DNA of 64,000 nt from Marinobacter sp. NP-4(2019). GTDB taxonomy: Bacteria; Pseudomonadota; Gammaproteobacteria; Pseudomonadales; Oleiphilaceae. Shown here one piece after another: positions 8,427 to 16,956 of this stretch. The stretch covers positions 992,001-1,056,000 of the forward strand of contig NZ_CP034142.1 in assembly GCF_003994855.1 (NCBI RefSeq). Direction: 5' to 3'. The translations under genes and the position numbers were made by a program. The notes beneath the pieces were generated by a model. That model saw only the letters and a list, made by a program, of their open reading frames with translations, made no database searches and was not told the origin of the DNA. Numbering within the stretch: position 1 is the first letter of the stretch; every line of letters starts with the position of its first letter.

Positions 8427-9542
8427 ATGGCACTGAACAGCATAGAAGAGATCATTGAAGATATCCGTCAGGGCAAGATGGTGATCCTGATGGACGACGA
8501 GGACCGCGAGAATGAAGGCGACCTGGTGATGGCGGCTGAACATTGCACGCCAGAAGCCATCAACTTCATGGCTCGCTTTGGTCGTGGCCTGATCTGCATG
8601 CCCATGACACGCACCCGTTGCGAGCAACTGGGTCTGCCACTGATGGTCCAGCGTAACGCGTCCGGATTCGGGACCAAATTCACCCTGTCCATTGAGGCGA
8701 CCGAGGGCGTGACCACCGGTATTTCCGCCGCGGACCGGGCCCGTACCGTTCAGGCCGCCGTGGCGAAAAATGCCAAGGCATCCGATCTCGTTCAGCCTGG
8801 TCATATCTTCCCGTTGATGGCTGACCCCGGCGGTGTACTCAGTCGTGCCGGTCATACCGAGGCGTCCTGTGACCTGGCATCGCTGGCGGGTTGCGAGCCG
8901 GCGGGCGTGATCTGCGAAATCATGAACGACGACGGCTCCATGGCCCGCCGTGAAGATCTCGAACGGTTTGCGGAACAGCATGATCTGAAGATCGGCACCA
9001 TCGCCGACCTTATCCACTACCGTACCCTGAACGAACGTACGATCGAGTGTGTCGAGAAGTACGACCTGGATACCGAATACGGTGTGTTCAACCTGAGAAC
9101 CTACCGTGACAATATCCAGGGCGCCACACACCTGGCCATGGTCATGGGCGACATCAAGCCGGATGAGCCGGTGCTGGTGCGTGTACACATTACCGACACC
9201 CTGCGCGACCTGTTGGGTGCCCGTCGTGCCGACTCCCGCAGCTGGCCTTTGCATCATGCCCTGGAAAAAGTGGCCGAGGAAGGTCAGGGTGTGGTGGTGC
9301 TGCTGAACAGCGCCGAGGACAGCTACAACCTGGAGGACCGGATTCACGAGTTCTTCGGAGAAGAACAGGCCGCCGCCGCGAAAGGCAGTTCCGGCGTTTA
9401 CTTTACCGTGGGTACCGGCTCCCAGATCCTCAAGGACATTGGTGTGGGCAAAATGCGCCTGCTGAGCCCGCCCATCAAGTTTTCTGCGATTTCCGGCTTC
9501 GACCTGGAAGTGGAAGAGTACGTACCCTATACCCCCGAATGA
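8427..9542 (+). CDS. ribB: 3,4-dihydroxy-2-butanone 4-phosphate synthase with a GTP cyclohydrolase II-like domain lacking zinc cysteines (RibBX type)
   Basis: The N-terminal half (about 1-205) is a complete DHBP synthase, which turns ribulose 5-phosphate into the four-carbon riboflavin precursor. It shows the acidic [10 protein letters not shown] active-site loop and the RAGHTEAS motif. The C-terminal half (about 208-371) is built like GTP cyclohydrolase II but contains no cysteine at all, so the three zinc ligands are missing and the catalytic loop reads [14 protein letters not shown]. This matches the RibBX variant known in Proteobacteria, where the second domain does not provide cyclohydrolase activity. 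A separate ribA would be needed elsewhere. The gene lies between ribD and ribH. Confidence 0.93.
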   Translation: MALNSIEEIIEDIRQGKMVILMDDEDRENEGDLVMAAEHCTPEAINFMARFGRGLICMPMTRTRCEQLGLPLMVQRNASGFGTKFTLSIEATEGVTTGISAADRARTVQAAVAKNAKASDLVQPGHIFPLMADPGGVLSRAGHTEASCDLASLAGCEPAGVICEIMNDDGSMARREDLERFAEQHDLKIGTIADLIHYRTLNERTIECVEKYDLDTEYGVFNLRTYRDNIQGATHLAMVMGDIKPDEPVLVRVHITDTLRDLLGARRADSRSWPLHHALEKVAEEGQGVVVLLNSAEDSYNLEDRIHEFFGEEQAAAAKGSSGVYFTVGTGSQILKDIGVGKMRLLSPPIKFSAISGFDLEVEEYVPYTPE

Positions 9543-9590
9543 TGAACCCGGCAGCGCTGACATTCAGCGCTGCCCGTTAAGGAGCCGTTC

Positions 9591-10067
9591 ATGGCAGATA
9601 TCAAAGTAATTGAAGGCGATTTTACCCACTGCAGTGGCCGATATGCCCTGGTGGTTGGACGCTTTAACGGATTCGTTGTGGAAAGTCTGGTTGAAGGTGC
9701 CGTGGATACCCTGCGTCGTCACGGCATTGCCGATACCGACATTACCATCGTCCGTGTACCCGGTGCCTATGAAATGCCGCTGGCAGTCAAGCGGGTTGCC
9801 GAAACCGGTAATCACGATGCGATCATTGCCCTCGGCGCGGTGATCCGTGGCGGCACGCCGCATTTTGACTATGTCGCTGGCGAAGCCTCCAGCGGTCTGG
9901 GTGCGGTCAGCCTGGAAACCGATGTGCCGGTGACCTTCGGTGTGCTGACGGTGGATTCCATTGAACAGGCCATTGAGCGCTCCGGAACCAAGGCAGGCAA
10001 CAAGGGTGCAGAAGCCGCTGTTACGGCCCTGGAAATGGTCAGCCTGTTCAAGAAGCTGGGTGAGTGA
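9591..10067 (+). CDS. ribH: 6,7-dimethyl-8-ribityllumazine synthase RibH
   Basis: RibH condenses the RibB product with the ribityl-diaminouracil from RibD to give lumazine, the penultimate riboflavin intermediate. The family forms icosahedral or decameric shells. The 158 residues match the family. Landmarks are the substrate-binding ALVVGRFN segment near residue 20, VPGAYEMP, and the catalytic-loop [10 protein letters not shown] near 85. An AAGGAG ribosome site precedes the ATG. The TGA stop overlaps the nusB ATG in the string TGATG, giving likely coupling to nusB. Confidence 0.97.
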   Translation: MADIKVIEGDFTHCSGRYALVVGRFNGFVVESLVEGAVDTLRRHGIADTDITIVRVPGAYEMPLAVKRVAETGNHDAIIALGAVIRGGTPHFDYVAGEASSGLGAVSLETDVPVTFGVLTVDSIEQAIERSGTKAGNKGAEAAVTALEMVSLFKKLGE

Positions 10068-10543
10068 TGAGCGCAACTGAAGACAGTTCCCCGCAACCTG
10101 GCGCATCCGGGCAACCGAAAGCCGGTGATCGTCGTCGTGCCCGTGCCCTGGCCATGCAGGGACTTTATCAGCGCCATTTCAGCAAGAGCGCGATATCGGA
10201 TATTGAATCCGAGTTCCTGGTCGATAACGACATGACCAAGGTGGATACTCTCTATTTCCGGGATTTGTTGCGCGGGGTTCACCGCGAGCAGGCAGAGCTG
10301 GACAGGCTGCTGGAGCCATTCCTCGACCGTCCGCTGAATGAAGTGGATCCGGTGGAACTGGCTATTGTCCGCCTTGGTGCTTATGAGCTGAAGCATCGCC
10401 TGGATGTGCCTTACAAGGTGGTGATCAATGAAGGCATTGAAATGGCTAAAAAATTCGGGGGTACGGAAGGGCACAAGTTTGTAAACAGCATCCTCGACAA
10501 ACTCAGCCGTCGCCTGCGGCTGGCAGAGACACGCCCGCGGTAA
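10067..10543 (+). CDS. nusB: Transcription antitermination factor NusB
   Basis: NusB binds boxA RNA together with S10 (NusE) and is part of the antitermination complex on rRNA operons. The protein has 158 residues from ATG 10067, whose A is shared with the ribH stop. A GTG three bases earlier is possible, but the TGATG junction favours ATG. The first 20 or so residues are a Ser/Pro/Gly-rich tail that extends the family core, which begins at RRRARALAMQGLYQ and ends with the FVNSILDKL helix. BoxA-like targets are present in this window before 16S (60347) and before 23S (62643). Confidence 0.95.
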   Translation: MSATEDSSPQPGASGQPKAGDRRRARALAMQGLYQRHFSKSAISDIESEFLVDNDMTKVDTLYFRDLLRGVHREQAELDRLLEPFLDRPLNEVDPVELAIVRLGAYELKHRLDVPYKVVINEGIEMAKKFGGTEGHKFVNSILDKLSRRLRLAETRPR

Positions 10544-10546
10544 CGC

Positions 10547-11491
10547 ATGGGCGAGTTTGAGCTGATACGCCGTTATTTCAGTCCCCTCGCCGGGCAGAGC
10601 CGCGCCGCCTCGCTGGTGCTTGGCCCGGGAGATGACTGTGCCATTGAGCGTGTCGGCCCCGGTAACGACCTCGTTTTTTCGGTGGACACCCTGGTTGAGG
10701 GTGTTCACTTTCCCGCCGGTTACAATCCCGAACATCTGGGTTGGCGAGCGCTGGCCGTTGCCGCCAGTGATCTGGCGGCGATGGGCGCACAACCTGTCTG
10801 TTTCACCCTTGCCCTGACTTTGCCGGAAGCGTCGCCACAATGGCTGGACCGATTTTCCCGCGGGCTTGCCCGGGCCTCCCGGGCCTTTGGCCTGGAACTG
10901 GCCGGAGGCGATACCACCCGGGGACCGCTGACGCTCACCCTACAGGTTCATGGCGAAGTGCCCGCCGGAGGCGCAATATTACGTTCCGGTGCGACTGTGG
11001 GCGACTATGTCTGTGTCTCGGGAGCTCTTGGGGAAGCAGGGGCCGCTCTGGATTATCTCGATACTGCTTCTCCGTCAAGCGATCAACTGACCGTGCTCAA
11101 GCGATATCACTCACCGGTTCCCAGGCTTGAACTGGGGATAGCGTTGCAGGGTGTGGCCAGCGCCGCAATCGATATCTCTGACGGTCTGTTGGCCGACCTG
11201 GGGCATATTCTGGAGGCTTCCGCTGTTGGAGCGGAACTGGATAGTCAGGCGGTACCTGTGTCTTCAGCGGTAAGTCGCCTGAAAGGCCGAGAGGAAGCTC
11301 TCAGGCTGGCACTTGAGGCGGGTGACGATTACGAGCTTTGCGTTACTACCCCGCCGGCTTTATGGGAGGGCTTGCCAGAGTCAGTACGGACGCAATTGAG
11401 CATTATTGGTAAGGTAGTAGCCGGAAGCGGCATTCAGGGTGTTGACCGCGTACTGGTGGCTGGCGGATATGATCATTTCGGGAGTAAGTAA
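10547..11491 (+). CDS. thiL: Thiamine-monophosphate kinase ThiL
   Basis: ThiL phosphorylates thiamine monophosphate to the active cofactor thiamine diphosphate. The 314 residues follow the family layout: the FELIRRYF start, GPGDDCA magnesium/ATP site near 25-32, the DLAAMGAQPV segment near 72-81, and the C-terminal AGDDYEL motif. It starts three bases after the nusB stop and its TAA shares an A with the pgpA ATG, so it is an internal operon gene. ThiL product feeds IlvB, a ThDP enzyme also encoded in this window, though that link is general metabolism and not a local one. Confidence 0.95.
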   Translation: MGEFELIRRYFSPLAGQSRAASLVLGPGDDCAIERVGPGNDLVFSVDTLVEGVHFPAGYNPEHLGWRALAVAASDLAAMGAQPVCFTLALTLPEASPQWLDRFSRGLARASRAFGLELAGGDTTRGPLTLTLQVHGEVPAGGAILRSGATVGDYVCVSGALGEAGAALDYLDTASPSSDQLTVLKRYHSPVPRLELGIALQGVASAAIDISDGLLADLGHILEASAVGAELDSQAVPVSSAVSRLKGREEALRLALEAGDDYELCVTTPPALWEGLPESVRTQLSIIGKVVAGSGIQGVDRVLVAGGYDHFGSK

Positions 11492-12018
11492 TGCGTAGTG
11501 ATAATGACCTGCAGGAACCCGAATTGACCGAAGCGCTGCTGCCTCCCGGTTTTCTGCGTGATCCGGTACACCTGTTGGCGTTCGGTTTTGGCAGCGGTGC
11601 CGCCTCCCGGGCGCCGGGCACCTGGGGCAGTCTGGCAGCTATTCCGCTATGGCTTGCTATTGCCTGGCTGCCGGTGGCTGCCTACTGGCTAGTCGTGGCG
11701 ATAGCCTTTGTTGTAGGGATCTGGCTTTGTGGCAAGACCGCCAGCGACCTGAAAGTACATGATCATGGTGGCATTGTCTGGGATGAGTTCGTCGGCATGT
11801 GGATTGCGTTGGCACTGATTCCCGACAACATCTATGGGGTGTTGATGGCCTTCGCGCTGTTCCGGCTGTTTGATGTGGTGAAACCCTGGCCCATCGGCTG
11901 GATTGACCGCCGCACTCCCGGGGGGCTGGGTATTATGGTGGACGATGTGGTCGCGGGGTTTATGGCGCTGGGTTGCCTGTTCGCCATTGACCTGTGGTTG
12001 ATGCCGATCATAATCTGA
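11491..12018 (+). CDS. pgpA: Phosphatidylglycerophosphatase A PgpA
   Basis: PgpA removes the phosphate from phosphatidylglycerophosphate in the inner membrane to form phosphatidylglycerol. The 175 residues include three or four hydrophobic segments, the characteristic GSGAASRAPGTWGSL motif at about 31-46, and the acidic VWDEFVGMW motif near 93-101 expected at the metal-dependent active site. It closes the nrdR-rib-nusB-thiL operon and overlaps thiL by one base. A strong hairpin begins in its stop codon. Confidence 0.95.
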   Translation: MRSDNDLQEPELTEALLPPGFLRDPVHLLAFGFGSGAASRAPGTWGSLAAIPLWLAIAWLPVAAYWLVVAIAFVVGIWLCGKTASDLKVHDHGGIVWDEFVGMWIALALIPDNIYGVLMAFALFRLFDVVKPWPIGWIDRRTPGGLGIMVDDVVAGFMALGCLFAIDLWLMPIII

Positions 12019-12043
12019 TCCGGCTCCTCCAGTGAGCCGGATC
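12017..12043 (+). terminator. Hairpin at the end of pgpA
   Basis: gatccggctc (12017-12026) and gagccggatc (12034-12043) form a perfect 10-bp stem with loop ctccagt, starting within the pgpA stop codon. It is followed by tgttggttggtt rather than a clean T-run. It sits between convergent pgpA and the DUF6316 gene and could serve both. Confidence 0.7.
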
Positions 12044-12054
12044 TGTTGGTTGGT

Positions 12055-12264
12055 TCAGTGTATCTGTTGCTGCTGCTCTTCGGGTAGCAGGCGGACGACA
12101 TGCAAAAAGCGCCTCAGCCCTGTCTCCGCGCGATCTCGGGTAGCAAAGGGGCCGCTGTCGAACCCCTCCCTGGTCGTGAAGTACCACTTGCTCCCCACGC
12201 AGAAGAAACGGCTGCTACGAAACGGTATAGGCCCATCTTCCCCGGTTCGGCGTTGAGTGTCCAT
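12055..12264 (-). CDS. Small DUF6316-family protein
   Basis: A 69-residue protein read on the minus strand. The start is ATG at 12264, chosen because a full AGGAGG lies four bases upstream; the frame is open further upstream but without family similarity. The core pattern, RFF...G.KWYF.TREG....GPF.TRD.A, matches the small DUF6316 family that I know from Pseudomonas and Marinobacter-like bacteria. The function is unknown. There is no signal peptide or membrane segment, the C-terminus is Gln-rich (QQQQ), and the fold is probably a small beta sheet. It converges on pgpA. Confidence 0.72.
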   Translation of the reverse strand: MDTQRRTGEDGPIPFRSSRFFCVGSKWYFTTREGFDSGPFATRDRAETGLRRFLHVVRLLPEEQQQQIH

Positions 12265-12518
12265 GGTGCCTCCTGTGCCCTGTCGTTTTCTGACGTCTTT
12301 TCTGTTTTCAGGGCTACGTTTTATCCGATTGTTTAAAATTAAATCAATTTCGGGTGAATTCAACCGTTTTTTGTTGTTTGTACGTCCTGGGTCTCATTCC
12401 GTGGCCACGCCTGCCAGGGAGGGAGAGGCGTGAGACTTGGTCCTTTCCCTCTTGCCCTGGCTAATGGCACTCGTCAGAATGCCAGCAGTCTGAATTCTTC
12501 ACATCACAAGGATGATTC

Positions 12519-13196
12519 ATGAGTATTTATCACGTTTTGCGAGTTTTCAAGGTATCAGACTATCCGGTCATGGTTCTGCGATGGTCTGTTTTCGCCCTTG
12601 CAGCCTTCATGTTGGCCGGGTGCGCTTCATCCATGACCCGGATACAGACATGGGAAGGGGAGGCGGCTGAAGATGAGCCTGCGTTGTTAAAGGCACCGGG
12701 CGAGATTCAGGTGGCCAGAGTGAATGGTCGCAGTATGAGTAACTTCCTGATGGATGACCTCGCCCTGAACTACGATCTGTTGCCCGGGGAAAATCAGATC
12801 GTATTCAGCTACAAGACGATCTGGGCCAAAACCGGTGTTGTGCGCAATGGTGAGTCCAAGGTCCACGTGGTGGAGACGGAGCCCCACGCTGTGTCCTTCG
12901 TGGCTCAGGCGGGTGAAACTTACCGTTTTGAGTTTGACCGGCCGGAGTCCCGGGGGGAAGCAGAGGCCCTGCGGGAAAACTTTGCTGGTGCCGTTGTGAA
13001 CCGGGCTGGTGAAGAGGTGGCGAGCTTCGAGCTGTGGGACGGTAAAACGACGAGTCCTGCGCGTACGCCCGTTTCTGGTGATACAAGCGAGATGGCGGGA
13101 ACGACAGGTGGCAACACCCTGGAGCGGTTGAAAGCGCTATGGCAGGATGCCAGTGAAGACGAAAAGCGTACCTTCCTGCGCTGGGCGTTCGAGTAG
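12519..13196 (+). CDS. DUF2057 (YccT-like) lipoprotein
   Basis: A 225-residue predicted lipoprotein. A hydrophobic signal (WSVFALAAFMLAGC) ends in an LAGC lipobox, so the mature chain would begin at Cys 35. The mature part has the LLPGENQIVFSY pattern of the DUF2057/YccT family, whose function is unknown. The ATG at 12519 has an AAGGA upstream. An internal ATG at codon 18 would give a more typical signal length and cannot be excluded. A Ser/Thr/Gly linker near 185-205 joins a short acidic C-terminal helix. It is convergent with the WS/DGAT gene and shares its terminator zone. Confidence 0.75.
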   Translation: MSIYHVLRVFKVSDYPVMVLRWSVFALAAFMLAGCASSMTRIQTWEGEAAEDEPALLKAPGEIQVARVNGRSMSNFLMDDLALNYDLLPGENQIVFSYKTIWAKTGVVRNGESKVHVVETEPHAVSFVAQAGETYRFEFDRPESRGEAEALRENFAGAVVNRAGEEVASFELWDGKTTSPARTPVSGDTSEMAGTTGGNTLERLKALWQDASEDEKRTFLRWAFE

Positions 13197-13209
13197 CGGT
13201 CAGGCGAAT

Positions 13210-13243
13210 CGCTTCAGCGCCGGAAACGCTGAAGCGTTCTTTT
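13210..13243 (+). terminator. Rho-independent terminator for the DUF2057 gene
   Basis: cgcttcagcg (13210-13219) and cgctgaagcg (13227-13236) form a perfect 10-bp stem with loop ccggaaa, followed by ttctttt. It starts 14 bases after the stop. The hairpin overlaps the last codons of the convergent WS/DGAT gene. Confidence 0.85.
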
Positions 13244-14743
13244 CAGCATGCCCTCAAGCAACGTCAGGGCCTCATCCGTGAGGCTCTGACCGTTCTCTGT
13301 CTTGTCGTCCAGTTCTTCGTCGGATTCGGTCAACGCAGCCGCTGAGCTTTCGATGGCGGACAAACTTTCTTCAAGTAACGTTTTCAGAGACTCGCCATCC
13401 GCAACAACATCGGGGCAGATTGTGAAGTTGACGGTCAGCCGTCCTTCGTAGCTGACAGCCACAATTACCAGCCCCATGCTGTCAAACAGCGGCGCGGTAT
13501 TGTACTGCCTGACCAGGCGTGCGCCCTGAAGGTAAAGTGGAACCTGGGGGCCGGGAACATTAGTAATCGGCAGGTTGAAAACAGGCTGATAACGCTGCGC
13601 AATCTGGAGCTCGGAGTAGAGCCGGGCAGACAGGGCCAGCATGGTGGACGGCAGCAGCTCCGTGAGTCTGTCTGCCGCAATGGCTTCCCGGTAAGGTTCC
13701 GACGCGACGGCATTGCGGTGGATTTTGCGGATTCGGCGGGCAGGGTTCGGTTCACTGGTTGCCAGATCCAGTAGCATGGCGGACATCTGATTGCCGGTTG
13801 CTTTGCGCAGGCTGTTTGAGCGCACGGATATCGGGGTCATGGCAACCAGTGATTTGTCCGGATCTCCTCCCTGATTAACCATATATCGGCGCAGTGCCTC
13901 AGCACATAGCCCCAGCACCACGTCATTGAGGGTAACGTCGCCCAGGCTGGCCTTTATAGCCTTGAGCCGGGCCAGCTCGATATCGGCAGCCACGATCTGA
14001 CGATTGGCGGTGATCTGGCGGTTGAAGGGACTGTGGGGCGCCGAGAATACCGGGAAGGGTAACGGCAGTTTCCGCATCTGTCTTTGAATCAACCCCCGTG
14101 CTGTTATCTCGGCGGCACTGAGCGCCAGCGACGTCACCTGTAAGGGTTTGCGTAACAAGTTGGCACCGGTCTGGACAATGACCCGTTCTTCGGACGGCGC
14201 CGGTTTGGGGTACCAGGGGCGAGGCTGGGAAATAGGTCTGGCCTCTGGCGTATACTCCAGCAACTTGCCGATGATCTCCTCACCGCTGAAGGCATCAATG
14301 GCGGCGTGGTGAAGTTTGACGATCAGGGCGAACCCCTGGTGGCCGTCGTCATCATCCGCGGCAGGAAAGCCATCGACAAACGTGATATGCCAGAGTGGAC
14401 GGTCCCGCTTCAGTGGCTCCTCCAGAATCTTGGAAGCCAGCTCCATCAGGCCCTGTACGCGACCATGCTCACCCAGGTTGACGTAGGCGAGGTGGCGCTC
14501 GATGCTGAAAGCGGGGTCGTCAATCCAGTAGGGGCGACCAAGACGAAACGGGATTTCTTTCAGGCGTTGGCGGAACAGCGGAACCACGTGGAGCCGGCTG
14601 CGAAGATAGGCCACGAAGGTGCTGAAGGCCAGTGGTTTGCTGCTGCCACGACCATCAAACAGATAGATGCCCCCGATGTGCATGGGCGCCGTTTCCGACT
14701 CCAGGTAAAGAAAAGAGGCATCCAGTTCCGACAGCTGCCGCAT
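13214..14743 (-). CDS. Wax ester synthase/diacylglycerol acyltransferase (WS/DGAT family), variant active-site motif
   Basis: The family joins fatty acyl-CoA to fatty alcohols or diacylglycerol, making storage wax esters or triacylglycerol at the membrane face. The 509-residue protein has the family layout: an LSELDASFLYLE start, PLW at 116-118, the HHxxxD motif at 145-150, and the NDVVLG motif in the second domain. The canonical motif is HHxxxDG; here it reads HHAAIDA, so the last Gly is Ala. The catalytic His and Asp remain. The C-terminus is extended by an acidic stretch. The substrate preference cannot be read from sequence. It may be one of several paralogues, as is usual in Marinobacter. 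Confidence 0.9.
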   Translation of the reverse strand: MRQLSELDASFLYLESETAPMHIGGIYLFDGRGSSKPLAFSTFVAYLRSRLHVVPLFRQRLKEIPFRLGRPYWIDDPAFSIERHLAYVNLGEHGRVQGLMELASKILEEPLKRDRPLWHITFVDGFPAADDDDGHQGFALIVKLHHAAIDAFSGEEIIGKLLEYTPEARPISQPRPWYPKPAPSEERVIVQTGANLLRKPLQVTSLALSAAEITARGLIQRQMRKLPLPFPVFSAPHSPFNRQITANRQIVAADIELARLKAIKASLGDVTLNDVVLGLCAEALRRYMVNQGGDPDKSLVAMTPISVRSNSLRKATGNQMSAMLLDLATSEPNPARRIRKIHRNAVASEPYREAIAADRLTELLPSTMLALSARLYSELQIAQRYQPVFNLPITNVPGPQVPLYLQGARLVRQYNTAPLFDSMGLVIVAVSYEGRLTVNFTICPDVVADGESLKTLLEESLSAIESSAAALTESDEELDDKTENGQSLTDEALTLLEGMLKRTLQRFRR

Positions 14744-14856
14744 GTTTGAACTCCGTTCGGCGTTTTATTTTCCGGCAGTATAAACGAGTAGTGCCGGATT
14801 CCGTTGGCTGTTTTGCCTCTTTCGCCTACGCCCCGGCGGCCACGTCGGAGGTTGGG

Positions 14857-15768
14857 TCAAGTCTCAAGCCAGGAAGTCAGTTCCTCAGACTGACTAAGGT
14901 ATTTCCAGAACCACATCAGGGCCTTGCCCTGGTCCTCCGCGTGTCGCGCGAGGTGGAGCATGAGCGGTTGGCGGACGTCCTGGACCTCAACTGCAATAAG
15001 TTTTCCTTCCCTCAGTTGTGAACGAATCCTTGATTCCGGCAGCCAGCCAACTCCCAAACCTGCCTGCTGCACGGCGATCTTCTGGTCTACGTTGGCTACC
15101 GTGAGGGTGCGCTGTCGCCGGAAGATGCCTGCGTGCCCCGGCGGCAGGGAGCGGGAAGTGTCTGCCGCAACGGCCGCCGGGTAGCGGGCAATATCCTCTT
15201 CTGCCAGTGGTTGGGGGGCGGAAGCCAATGGATGGTCGGGAGCGACGGCGTAGACAAAGTTCATCTTGCCGAGCGCCTTGGTGGTGAACGTGCCGGCGGG
15301 TTTGCTCAACTGGTCGGCACCGACAATCAGGTCGACGCGGCGACTCTGCAATGCGTCCCAGGAACCGGCAAACACTTCTTCAACGATTTGCACTTCCACG
15401 GGAATGTCCAGGTCGTTGAACGCCTTTATGGCGGGAAACAGGCAGTCGGCGGGCAACAGGGAGTTGAAGCCGATGCGCAACCGGGTTTCCCAGCCCTGGG
15501 CCACCTGTTTGGTGGTGTGCGCCAGGTTCTCGGCGGCCTCCAGAAGTGTTCGGCCTTCCTCCAGCAGGTAGCGCCCCGCCGGCGTCAGGGTGGCACGATG
15601 GCCACTGCGGTCGTAGATGGCAATGTTCAGGTCTTCCTCGAGTTTTTGCACCGTGTAACTGATCGCGGAGGGTACCCGGAACAGTTCCCCCGCCGCGCCG
15701 GCGAAACTGCCTTTGCGATCGATGGCGTCGAGGACTTTGAGGGCGTCTATGGTGATGGCTGTATGCAT
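14857..15768 (-). CDS. LysR-family transcriptional regulator (YhaJ-like)
   Basis: A 303-residue LysR regulator. The N-terminal winged helix-turn-helix (about 5-62, with AAGELFRVPSAISYTVQKLEEDL as the recognition region in pieces) is followed by a two-lobed effector domain from about residue 90. I use ATG 15768 (MHTAITIDALKVL), which gives a normal LysR N-terminus; the frame runs 25 codons further upstream without similarity. It is divergent from a glutathionyl-hydroquinone reductase gene 105 bases away. The same pairing in E. coli (yhaJ near yqjG) suggests it controls that gene in response to quinone or aromatic stress. This is inference. Confidence 0.88.
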   Translation of the reverse strand: MHTAITIDALKVLDAIDRKGSFAGAAGELFRVPSAISYTVQKLEEDLNIAIYDRSGHRATLTPAGRYLLEEGRTLLEAAENLAHTTKQVAQGWETRLRIGFNSLLPADCLFPAIKAFNDLDIPVEVQIVEEVFAGSWDALQSRRVDLIVGADQLSKPAGTFTTKALGKMNFVYAVAPDHPLASAPQPLAEEDIARYPAAVAADTSRSLPPGHAGIFRRQRTLTVANVDQKIAVQQAGLGVGWLPESRIRSQLREGKLIAVEVQDVRQPLMLHLARHAEDQGKALMWFWKYLSQSEELTSWLET

Positions 15769-15873
15769 GTTCGAATTATCTGAGGTTGTTGGCCAGAAAT
15801 GCTTGTTTGAGAGGGTAGCAGGCTGACCGTTATTCTTCTCCACATATTATCGGGTTTTGAGGAGGTAGACATT

Positions 15874-16860
15874 ATGGGGCTTTTGGTTGATGGCAAGTGG
15901 CACGATCAGTGGTACGACACTAGCAAGACCGGTGGCAAGTTTGAGCGGGAGGCCGCCAGGTTTCGCAATTGGGTAACAGAAGATGGGTCGCCCGGCCCTG
16001 AGGGTGAAGGTGGATTCAAGGCTGAGTCAGGTCGATATCACCTGTATGTGTCCATGGCCTGCCCCTGGGCGCATCGTACCCTGATCTTCAGGAAGCTGAA
16101 GGGGCTGGAAAACCATATCTCCGTGTCGGTGGTTCATCCGGATATGGTGGAGAATGGCTGGGAGTTCCGGTCCGGTGATGAGCGGCACAGGGACCATCTG
16201 CACAATTTCGATTTCCTCCATCAGGTCTACACCCGGGCGGCGCCGGACTATTCCGGGCGGGTGACAGTGCCAACACTGTGGGACCGGGAAAAGCAGACCA
16301 TTGTCAGCAACGAATCGGCCGAGATTATCCGGATGTTCAATTCCGCCTTTGATGGTCTTGATGGTGTGCGTGAGGATCTGGATTTCTATCCCGAGCCACT
16401 GCGAGGGGGGATAGAAGAGGTGAATGCCCGGGTGTATGACACTGTGAACAATGGTGTGTACAAGGCCGGATTTGCCACCGCCCAGGACAAATACGAAGAG
16501 GCCTATGGCGCGCTGTTTGACTCACTCGACTGGTTGGATGCGCGGCTGGCAAAGCAGCGTTATCTGGTCGGGGCGCAGCTCACTGAGGCGGACTGGCGTT
16601 TGTTTACGACATTGATCCGGTTCGACGCTGTGTACTACAGCCATTTCAAGTGTAATCGCCAGCGTATCGGGGATTTTCCGGCGCTGTCCGCGTATGTCCG
16701 GGATCTGTACCAGGTGCCGGGGGTGTCGGAAACGGTCGATATCGGCCAGATCAAGCAGCACTACTATGTGAGCCAGCGAACCATTAATCCGACCCAGATA
16801 GTTCCGGTGGGGCCGCAGCTGGATTTTGAGGCGCCCCACGGCAGAGAAATCTTGAAGTGA
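15874..16860 (+). CDS. yqjG: Glutathionyl-hydroquinone reductase (YqjG/Xi-class GST)
   Basis: The enzyme uses glutathione to reduce glutathionyl-hydroquinones back to hydroquinones in the cytosol. It is a 328-residue Xi-class glutathione transferase. The N-terminal thioredoxin-like domain carries the CPWAHR motif whose Cys (about residue 60) attacks the substrate. The all-alpha C-terminal domain contains the LTEADWRLF motif. A strong GGAGGT precedes the ATG. The divergent LysR gene is the likely regulator. Family length and motifs are normal, so identification is firm; the natural quinone substrate is unknown. Confidence 0.93.
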   Translation: MGLLVDGKWHDQWYDTSKTGGKFEREAARFRNWVTEDGSPGPEGEGGFKAESGRYHLYVSMACPWAHRTLIFRKLKGLENHISVSVVHPDMVENGWEFRSGDERHRDHLHNFDFLHQVYTRAAPDYSGRVTVPTLWDREKQTIVSNESAEIIRMFNSAFDGLDGVREDLDFYPEPLRGGIEEVNARVYDTVNNGVYKAGFATAQDKYEEAYGALFDSLDWLDARLAKQRYLVGAQLTEADWRLFTTLIRFDAVYYSHFKCNRQRIGDFPALSAYVRDLYQVPGVSETVDIGQIKQHYYVSQRTINPTQIVPVGPQLDFEAPHGREILK

Positions 16861-16908
16861 GCCGTCGAAGTTGGTGCTAACAGTAGAGGTTTCGATTTGG
16901 CGTGGAAT

Positions 16909-16936
16909 GTCGGATTAGGCGCAGCCGTAATCCGAC
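16909..16936. repeat. Short intergenic palindrome, second member of the gtcggatta family
   Basis: gtcggatta-ggc and gcc-g-taatccgac enclose a three-base loop (gca). The outer arms and the bulged G are identical to the copy at 1195-1230, while the inner stem is shorter. It lies between convergent yqjG and ispB and could act as a terminator for either. Confidence 0.8.
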
Positions 16937-16956
16937 AAACTTCTGTTCAAGGGAGA

